NCBI GenBank assembly: GCA_949130485.1
Contig: OX422184.1
Coordinates: 2,956,336 to 3,020,335 of the forward strand
Source of the DNA: Agelas oroides
Lineage: Eukaryota > Porifera > Demospongiae > Agelasida > Agelasidae
Direction of reading: 5' to 3'
DNA length: 64,000 nucleotides
Of this stretch, positions 57,269 to 64,000 are shown one piece after another. The notes under the pieces were generated by a model. That model saw nothing but the letters and a program-made list of their open reading frames with translations. It made no database searches and was not told the DNA's origin. Every line of letters starts with the position of its first letter. The first letter of the stretch is position 1. The position numbers and the translations under genes were made by a program.

Positions 57269-58346
57269 GTATTGTTCTCAGTTTTTGTTACGTGACAATA
57301 ATTAATACCCAGAAGTGAAAAGCGTTTCTGCTTTTATGCATGTATTTTTGTTCAATGTATCAAGGATTAGAAAATTAGGGAGGCCTGGGAATGAGTTCAG
57401 AATGTTGTAGTTATGAATATCATTACCCATGGGTGCTTGCAGCTCAAGCACCAAAAATCAGGAATGGGTATCAAGTTTCACAGATGAAGTGCTTGAAGGG
57501 TTCAATTACCCGCTGAGGAGGGTTGGGGGTGCTTTCGAGACTAGGGACTACCGAATCGACCCACATCCATCACTCAAGTTTTGCTTTATAGGCTACAGTA
57601 TGTGCATGTAAACATTGAGTACAGGGCATTGATATTCTCCTTTGTATATATGTATGCTGGCAGTCCTGGACAGAAATCAAATATAGTATTTCATCATGTA
57701 TTTCGATTGCATCACAAGGTCTTAATGTATATGAATAAACTTCTGTTAGGGGTGGGACTCATCCACACTTAATAGACATATGAAATGTGAATATGAGCTA
57801 GACAAAAGTTAAGCAATACAGATATGCTCAAAATACCGTAGACTGCTAAATTTTCGAGGGTCTAAATTTTCGCGAATGGCGGTTTTTGAATATTTCATTG
57901 AAATAATTTCACGAATTTGCTGTCTAAACTATGTGCACGCCGCAATGTAATGTGGTATGGGTGTGGCATACAAGCAAGTTTCACACTCGTCCGCGCTCGA
58001 GCTCGCAGCTGTCAGCAAAGCAATACCTACTTCGAAGGTATCTCTTTGGAGAGTGTCCCTTGTGGATTCGGCAGCATAGCCCCGGGATGTTGTCCATCAA
58101 CACTCTTGCATGTGAAAACTGTAGTTTATGTGCCAAAAAATTTTTCTTGAAATAATTTCGCAAACGGTCGAAAATTCACAGAATTAAAGACCCGCAAAAA
58201 ATTTAGCACTATACAGTATGCAATAGAATATTATTCAATTTCTATCCAGGACTGCTACACAAGGTTAGTATAGATCGTGACTTTAGAGTGGCAGTTCGCA
58301 GACATTCAATGAGATGCATGGTCTGTATTCTGTTGGTGTGTATTAG
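57269..58346. other. Intron of gene C
   Basis: Contains the MITE 57836-58216. A candidate exon near 57444 would stop at TGA in the required frame and is not used. Confidence 0.4.
57836..58216. mobile_element. TA-flanked MITE, CCGTAGACTGCTAAATTTT type
   Basis: Left CCGTAGACTGCTAAATTTTC, right AAAAAATTTAGCACTATACAG, flanked by TA. Carries TTTTCGCGAA-type inner motifs. Confidence 0.55.
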
Positions 58347-58397
58347 GTGCAGGCCCTGATCCTCCTGGAAGAACAGTAGCGGATTCCAGTGAACTGT
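58347..58397 (+). CDS. Gene C short linker exon (tentative)
   Basis: Phase 1-1 (gtgtattag ... actgt|gtaagt). Reads AGPDPPGRTVADSSEL. Confidence 0.4.
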
Positions 58398-59238
58398 GTA
58401 AGTTAAAGAATGTGGTTCACTGGAGCATATTACAAATGTCATGTAGCTTTCAATTTCAACACACATGAGATGCACACAAGTGAGGGACTACTGTCCGAAA
58501 AGAACTGAGTAATAGAAGAATTGTGATGTGTGTCTGTGTAGTGTGTATCTGTGTGAAGTGCTACAGATTGGCTCATGACTCAAACGTCTTGTGATTACGA
58601 TGTCATTTGATGATGAAGTATCTTGTGTGTATGTATTGCAGTCTAATCTATGTGAAAGCTGCTGCTCTTCCAGAAAGCAATGGCAGTCGTCGTGACTGTT
58701 GGCCTCGCATACATTAAAGGTTGTGAGGAATGGAGAGAGGGGGCATATCATAGGTGCCGGAAGCACTTCGAATTTGGGGGGGGGGGGGGGGGGGGGGGAG
58801 GGGGGCACAGTTGTAGCGCAGCGGCCACTTAGTGGTTGTAGGGGAGGGGTGCAGGAGGGGGGTTTCCCGCACGAAGCGTGGTAGCTCAGAGGGTGTACTG
58901 TACTTGAAAAGGTCAGAATGGGGGCTCACGGAAGCTAACCCACTTCTTCCATTCTCTACTTTTGCCTCAAAGTAGTGTGTGAAGGGGGGGGGGGGGGGGG
59001 GTGTTTTCAGGAGTTTACAGTATATGTTTGACTCATGACTTGATGGTGGAGTGATATGCTGCTATATATAAATTTTATTTTATTTGCAACTGAGAGTCAT
59101 GGAGATACCAAACAAGAAAAGGAGAATGAAAAATGTACGTATTTATGATTAGATTAAGAGGTTCACGGATCAATTTGTGTTGATTGGCTCATGACCAGGG
59201 TTTGGTCAAGTTTCATGATTATTGATGTTTATATACAG
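58398..59238. other. Intron of gene C with long G runs
   Basis: Two poly-G tracts (about 58778-58803 and 58985-59001) lie inside a decayed C/G-rich MITE. A possible exon near 59098 cannot be phased. Confidence 0.4.
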
Positions 59239-59355
59239 CTAAGAAAAGGGGAAATTGCAGGTGGATATGCGGTGGTGTCTTGGTCTCAGCTGTACTTGTA
59301 CTGGTGGTGGCAGTTGTCTGGGGATTGCTCAATATTCCTACTCAGCCACCACTAG
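59239..59355 (+). CDS. Gene C exon: transmembrane helix
   Basis: Phase 1-1 (tatatacag ... ctag|gtaata). Basic KKRGNCRW precedes a hydrophobic stretch ICGGVLVSAVLVLVVAVVWG, then NIPTQPPL. The positive residues on the N-terminal side would by themselves favour N-in, so topology is uncertain. Confidence 0.65.
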   Translation, partial: LRKGEIAGGYAVVSWSQLYLYWWWQLSGDCSIFLLSHH

Positions 59356-60108
59356 GTAATATATGAGTAGTTGTTAAAATGATCTCACAGTTACTATTTG
59401 TTTTTAAAGCCTATGCTAGCCATCGTTGTTGCTGTACATCAAAGATGTTAATTTATGTCAGTGTGTAATACCTAGCCTCATTTGCAGATCTCCCTCTGAT
59501 CATTTTTACTCTTCAGTTTGCATTCACAAACTACCGTATTTCTTTGACCAGATGCCGCAGCTACTATTTATTTCGCTGCTCGTTTTGTGCGGCTACTATT
59601 CGAGGGCGGCGTTTATTTGTTTGGAAAGCCTGGTGACATCAACGACGGCTGGATAAGGTACATTCAAATGAGACGGTGACGGTTGCTAGACGCTGTCAGT
59701 AGTACCCGCAGCCTCTCAGTCCTGTTGTCAGCCATGGGAATGGCTCATACAACACAAACAGTCCTAGCGCTAGCGTGGTGACCGTCATCAGAAATCACGA
59801 CATGTGTGCGTGTGCCGCGTTTACTAGATGCGGCTACTATTCGAGGGCGGTGTTTATTTTGTTCAAGAGCTTCGGATTGTGCAGCTACTATTTGAGGGTG
59901 GCCACTATTCGAAGGCGGCGTCTATTCGAAGAAATATTGCACAGAAGCTAAAGAGCAGCTGCAGTTACTGTGAATGCGAACTGAAGGATAAAAAATGGAG
60001 GAGGCCTGGGATGAGGCTGTGTAAAACCTATAGAGCAACTGCATTTAGTACGCTCTTGTAGGTCACAAATTTTTAATGACCTACCAATGCTTCTCATGCA
60101 TCCACTTA

Positions 60109-60476
60109 CCGTATAGCAGGAAATTTTCACTGGGTGCAAATTTTCGCGGACAGACCTGCTTTCGTGAAAATAAAAACCGCGAAAGAATTAAAATTGATGA
60201 TGTCATTACGTGCATATGTCGAGTACCCATGTGAATGAGATGGTTCTCTACAGTCCGTCTGCCCACTAAATGGTTGCTGTAAAGAAGAATCAGCCTCCTA
60301 CTGTACAAAATACCAACGAAACTGTAAGAAACGCTCCGAAGATGTCACATCAACTGGTAGGGGTGTGGTCAGAGTGTCCTGTGTTCCGCGAAAATAAAAA
60401 CCGCGAAAATTTCTTCTGAAGAGTCTGGACGCTTTTCCACAAAAATTTGCACCAGCGAAAATTTCCCGCTATATGG
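60109..60476. mobile_element. TA-flanked MITE, CCGTATAGCAGGAAATTTT type
   Basis: Left CCGTATAGCAGGAAATTTTC and right GAAAATTTCCCGCTATATGG with TA on both sides; inner AAAATAAAAACCGCGAAA repeats. Confidence 0.7.
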
Positions 60477-60577
60477 TAACATTATAGGCCTACAGTAGTC
60501 ACATGTGTAGTGTACCCTATCACAGTCCAATGCACAACTTATTGCAAAACATCTGAACACACTTGACTGTACAAATC

Positions 60578-60924
60578 TAGTCTCGTCCCCAGACCCCACC
60601 CTCTCATGAGGAGAAATGGTCTGGTGAACCTAGTCGAATTTCTTGGGCTAGCACATACTTTTGCGACAGTGTAACCTAGCAACGCTCAAAACTTTTTGTG
60701 GCCAACCTGCTCAAAAAAGGTACGGATACTCAAATGGAGATGAACAAATTTTACTGTTGTAAGGGAAGTGCTACGTAATAATTACTGGTCTCGCAATCTC
60801 ATTGGTCCTTACCATTTTTGGGTAGTAATCCCAAGAAATTCGACTTCGTTCACCCTGCTCTATTATCTATGGTTCACCAGACCATTTCTCGTCGGGAGGT
60901 ATGCACAGGCTGGGCACGAGACTA
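60578..60924. mobile_element. MITE with TAGTCTCGTCCCCAGACC ends and 9-bp duplication
   Basis: Ends TAGTCTCGTCCCCAGACC and CACGAGACTA; inner arms AAATGGTCTGGTGAAC / GTTCACCAGACCATTT and GTCGAATTTCTTGGG / CCCAAGAAATTCGAC. Flanking GTACAAATC and GTACGAATC match at 8 of 9. Confidence 0.75.
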
Positions 60925-61030
60925 GTACGAATCGAGCAAAGTTGAACTTTCAAACTTCTCTTTACACACTGTACACATTCACTGTTGTTACTAGTACTAT
61001 GCCATAATGCACATTGACAATTTGCCACAG

Positions 61031-61114
61031 AACCACCCCAAAGTGAGCCCAACTCCTCTCCAAAACACCACCCTCCTCCCCCAATTGACTCACCCACACT
61101 CCCTCCTTCCCCTG
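61031..61114 (+). CDS. Gene C exon: Pro-rich linker
   Basis: Phase 1-1 (tttgccacag ... ccctg|gtatgt). Reads PPQSEPNSSPKHHPPPPIDS and PTLPPSP; could bind SH3 or WW domains. Confidence 0.6.
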
Positions 61115-61664
61115 GTATGTTCATCACGTACCTGTATGGTATCACCACATTTTACATAATTACAGTTCCACTGTGTAGGTTATATTGTCGTGAGTGGGAT
61201 TTAAAAGGAAACGATTGGCAGACAACATGAAATTGCATTACTAATTAAGATAATGGATGATTTAGTGGTTTGTCATATAAGAAAAAAAGAACTCTAGCTA
61301 CTGCCAAATGACCCCACTTCTATATTGGCTAGATATGAGGAAGTTATACATTGTACCAATACCTTTGAAAAATTGTTCTGATTAGTGAATTTGTTTGGAT
61401 TTAGTGAAACAGACTTTTTAAGTGGGAGTGGTTGCAATTCCTTGCAATTTCTATTTAATGCACAGCAAAATGACCATGAATATTATTATTGGGGTTCGAT
61501 TAGCAAGGGTTCAGATTAGTAGAGTTTAGATTAGTGAAGTTTAGGGTCTACTGAGCTCTAGCTAACATGTTTTTGCTAACAAAGCTTTTGAAGAGTGAAG
61601 TAGAGAGGTAATTATAATGTAGTCAAAAGTGGATGGAAACTGTATATTCTATCATTTGTTACAG
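61115..61664. other. Last intron of gene C
   Basis: No feature recognised; ends in acceptor atttgttacag. Confidence 0.5.
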
Positions 61665-61957
61665 ATAAGAACTGTCAACGGATAACAAGAAAGCAAGATC
61701 TCTTTACAGAGCTAGCAGAGATTGGGAACTGGGAGGCCCTCTGTACACATTTGGAAGTGCCAGAAGCAAAGCTTGATGATCTAGTGCACGAGCATCTAGA
61801 GAACGCTGCCAAGAAGCAGAGGTGTTTAGCTGCATACGTTGACCAGGAGAATGCTTGCTGGGATAAAGTCGTTGAAGTTGTTGCTGGCTATCCTTTTTTT
61901 AAGAAAAAACTTGCTAAGCAGATTGCTGACAAGTATGATGTTAGTTGGCAAGGATAA
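61665..61957 (+). CDS. Gene C terminal exon: Death-like domain and stop
   Basis: Phase 1 in, stop TAA 61955-61957. Helical pattern RKQDLFTELAEIGNWEALCT (helices 1-2, with Trp), LEVPEAKLDDLVHEHL, LAAYVDQENACWDKVVEVVA (helix 5 region with Trp) and FFKKKLAKQIADKYDV. It fits the short Death-fold domain at the C-terminus of sponge membrane proteins. A variant ATTAAA lies about 170 bp downstream (62128-62133). Confidence 0.65.
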
Positions 61958-62314
61958 GGTTGTAGTGACAAAAGTATTTTGTTGCAGTTTTTTTTAGAGT
62001 TTAATTTTTTAAACAGGTGTAGTATGTCAAGTTTTGCTATTAATTTTACTAACTATTTTAAATGGATTAATTGTTTAATTGTATGTGCCTTAAAACTTTC
62101 ATGCATTTGGTTGTTATAGTCTGCTGCATTAAACACTCACAGTAAAGTTGATTGGTTTGTTTAACTGCAAAAATTTCAGGGTAATAACATTTTTTGTACA
62201 AATGAAGGTCTACAAACTAGCTAATATCCTATAATTATGTAGATGCTATAACTATACAGTGTGAAAGACCAGCGATTGTGGTCATACATGTATAATAGAT
62301 GCACACGTGGTTTA

Positions 62315-63010
62315 CTAGCCATGGCGGGGGCGATGGCAGCTGCAAGCCACCGTGAGCCTCTGCTCAGAGGAAGATCTCACCCACTCTTCATACCCATCAC
62401 TGCTGCACCTATTTGTTCTTATCAGGATATGAAACCTGATTTCTTGTTTGTAAGTATAGCACTGCCTGTGCTGGTTCAAGCATGCCCAATCATATTCATG
62501 GCAACCTTTGCACACCGTATTGACAACATACTTTGGGAAAATGTCACTGTTTGCGTTCTGGATGGGTTCAAAGCTTTGACTCCAAGAACATGAGGCCTGA
62601 CTTTTCCTTGGGAAGCACTCAATGTCATATTGAGGCCTTACGCAACGACTGTCAGCTGTTACAGCAAAGATGGATGCATTGTAGCTGTCACCTTCAAGCA
62701 TCTTCTTGACTTGCAGGCAGTCAGAGTTTTGTGGATCAGTCTTGAAAAGTTCTATCAAGTGATCATATGATCGCTTCTTGCACATGTTGCAGTCCTCGTC
62801 ACTTATTCCCTTTTGGTTAAGACCCTGCAAGATGTTGTTGGCAAGACTTATAGACTGGGTGACATTCAGGTTTGTATTTCTTGCCACAGAATAGAGGATC
62901 ACATTTCTTAGGGGTGAATGTGGAGAAGTGCTGCCACTGATAGATTGCAGAGAGCAGGCAATCAGGAAGAACGCTCCAAGACAAATGTTGTAGCTGTGGT
63001 AGGTGGACAT
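62315..63010 (-). CDS. Secreted Cys-rich protein, IL-17-like cystine-knot candidate
   Basis: A single-exon 231-aa frame. Signal peptide about residues 1-26 (hydrophobic LGAFFLIACS, likely cleavage after SISG). The N-terminal half has Cys at 74, 77, 98, 123, 132 and 141. The C-terminal half (about 155-229) resembles the IL-17 family: FPKYVVNTVCKGC, then TYKQEIRFHILIRTNRC, then EQRLTVACSCHRP, i.e. VC..GC, QEI.f.iLiR and v.CsC.xP in the right order and spacing. Other cystine-knot ligands (Spaetzle-like) remain possible. No intron, stop TAG at 62315-62317. If correct it is a secreted ligand in a sponge. Confidence 0.6.
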   Translation of the reverse strand: MSTYHSYNICLGAFFLIACSLQSISGSTSPHSPLRNVILYSVARNTNLNVTQSISLANNILQGLNQKGISDEDCNMCKKRSYDHLIELFKTDPQNSDCLQVKKMLEGDSYNASIFAVTADSRCVRPQYDIECFPRKSQASCSWSQSFEPIQNANSDIFPKYVVNTVCKGCHEYDWACLNQHRQCYTYKQEIRFHILIRTNRCSSDGYEEWVRSSSEQRLTVACSCHRPRHG

Positions 63011-63085
63011 ATTTTCATCAGCTGTACAGGTGAGTTTTTGTCTTCAAGCTCTTTGATTTGTGCTGAAAATCTTTAAACTTGTTGT

Positions 63086-63092
63086 TTATATA
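63086..63092 (-). promoter_or_regulatory. Putative TATA box of the secreted protein gene
   Basis: TATATAA on the - strand, about 80 bases before the ATG at 63010, leaving room for a start site and a short leader. Confidence 0.45.
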
Positions 63093-64000
63093 CTGACCAG
63101 TTTCATTGAGGTGCTAAATTTCAGATTCAGTTTCCATTGTATTTGTGCAAAGATCTGAATACAATATTTGGACCCCCTCATACTTGCTAGTTTCATTTTC
63201 AATTAATGCTGTATTAAGCTGCGCTTGCACCCAATGATCAGCACTGTTGAGGCACTACAGTAACTATATAGCTCCATTGCACAAGTGAATACCCCATTGC
63301 ATAAGAATAAGGAGGTACAGTGATAGGTAAACAATGAGCAGGAGAGTTTGCTTTAGCAGGAGCTCACAGTCTTGTCCCCAGACCACACCCTCTCACAAGG
63401 AAAAACCGTCTGGTGAACCAGGTCAAATCTCTTGAGCTAGTGCTCACTTTTGCAACTATAGCACAACCTTAAAAACATTTTGCTTTGCACCCACTCAAAA
63501 GATATGCCATTTTATTCGTAGAAACTCTAAATTTTACCTGCTGTAAGGAAAATAATTAATGATCTTACAGTTTGATTTGTCCTTCAACACATTTAGTAGT
63601 AGGCCCAAGAATTTTGATGTTCACCAGACTGCATGGTGCACAAGACAAGGGCTCACAATGCTATGCAGCTGCCGTTAAACACATCTTTATGTCTGAGCGC
63701 AAGTGAACAAGTAGGTAGCTAGCTATATGTAATAGAAGCACATGATAGTCTGGGGTTTATGGCCAATGCAACTCCAGGCAGAGCCTGTGGACTAGCTATA
63801 GGGTGGTTGTTGTAAACCATAAATTCCAGACAGATATGCATTACGTGCATGTGGAAAACATGATTTTATAACTCCCCATCGGTATGAGAAAAAAAAAAGT
63901 TCTACTCCATACACAAGTATTCAATCAGAACTACAAAATTAATAGTAGCTAGCTGCCCTCTTATAGTAGCCACACCAAAATGAACAAAGAAAAAGCATTA
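63093..64000. other. Right edge, no gene
   Basis: Only a MITE (63369-63648) is recognisable. Confidence 0.45.
63369..63648. mobile_element. MITE related to 60578-60924
   Basis: GTCTTGTCCCCAGACCACAC left, CACCAGACTGCATGGTGCAC and AAGAC right. Flanking GAGCTCACA and GGGCTCACA match at 8 of 9. Confidence 0.6.

Larger units (their letters stand above)
59356..61030. other. Intron of gene C, repeat-filled
   Basis: Several GGCTACTATTCGAGGGCGGC units (59531-59940) and two MITEs (60109-60476, 60578-60924). No exon. Confidence 0.45.
49766..61957 (+). other. Gene C model: metzincin - transmembrane - Death-like protein
   Basis: Exons 49766-49825, 50389-50483, 51945-52073, 54004-54181, 55370-55772, 56499-56659, 57215-57268, 58347-58397, 59239-59355, 61031-61114 and 61665-61957 form a consistent phase chain (1,0,0,1,2,1,1,1,1,1, stop). 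The 5' end is open and no signal peptide is seen. Order: charged linker, zinc protease, basic helical segment, linkers, one membrane helix, Pro-rich stretch, Death-like domain. If the protease faces outside, the Death-like tail is cytosolic. A second small exon near 59098-59137 could exist but breaks phase. Confidence 0.6.

Noticed and set aside
57444-57520. Possible gene C exon after ggtgcttgcag
   Set aside because: In the phase required by the neighbouring exons it hits TGA after 24 codons, and no donor precedes the stop.
62261-62593. 110-codon + strand frame opposite the secreted protein
   Set aside because: It is the antisense shadow of the - strand gene, which has a signal peptide and ordered cysteines.

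Overview
The window looks like a piece of a marine demosponge genome; Amphimedon queenslandica or a close relative is the best guess. The reasons are AT-rich DNA, intron-rich genes with short GT-AG introns full of short mobile elements, and a domain repertoire known from sponge innate-immunity gene families: Roc-COR GTPases, Death domains, ZU5-like plus tandem SAM proteins, and a membrane metalloprotease with a Death-like tail. The species call is inference. There are no bacterial-type operons. I joined exons by hand, using splice signals and reading-frame phase, so the models are predictions.

Layout. (1) 1-4878: only mobile elements and unrecognised DNA; the 5' end of gene A is missing. (2) 4879-35444, + strand, gene A: an Ig exon, a nucleoside-phosphorylase-like exon (11170-12075), a small helical exon (20513-20728), a 785-codon Roc-COR GTPase exon (23392-25745), a chain of Lys/Arg/Ser-rich linker exons that includes a tandemly duplicated exon, and a Death domain exon (35160-35444). 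All exon phases agree, giving 1582 codons. A degenerate autonomous Helitron (6581-10993, - strand) lies in its first visible intron. (3) about 37672-45601, + strand, gene B: 5'UTR, start ATG at 37959, ZU5/UPA-like region, two SAM domains and a stop, predicting 460 aa. (4) 46169-46368: assembly gap of 200 N, followed by two orphan - strand exons of isovaleryl-CoA dehydrogenase (46444-46784). (5) 47472-61957, + strand, gene C: linker exons, a metzincin-type zinc protease with HExxHxxGxxH and a Met-turn, one transmembrane helix, a Pro-rich linker and a C-terminal Death-like domain. (6) 62315-63010, - strand, gene D: an intronless 231-aa secreted Cys-rich protein whose C-terminal half reads like an IL-17-type cystine-knot cytokine, with a TATA box upstream.

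Together the genes resemble an immune or cell-death signalling neighbourhood: a cytosolic GTPase sensor with a possible nucleoside-cleaving effector, an adaptor-like ZU5-SAM-SAM protein, a transmembrane protease with a Death-fold tail, and a secreted cytokine-like ligand. That functional link is inference from domains and proximity only.

Mobile DNA fills much of the rest. Several families can be defined from the window alone: Helitron deletion derivatives that still carry the first codons of the Helitron ORF; a TAGCCTCGTTCCCAGGC family with 9-bp target duplications (Mutator-like); a CAAGAGCGCATAAG family with 7-bp duplications; a hAT-like element with an 8-bp duplication; and a CCGTA...TACGG family inserted at TA (mariner-like).
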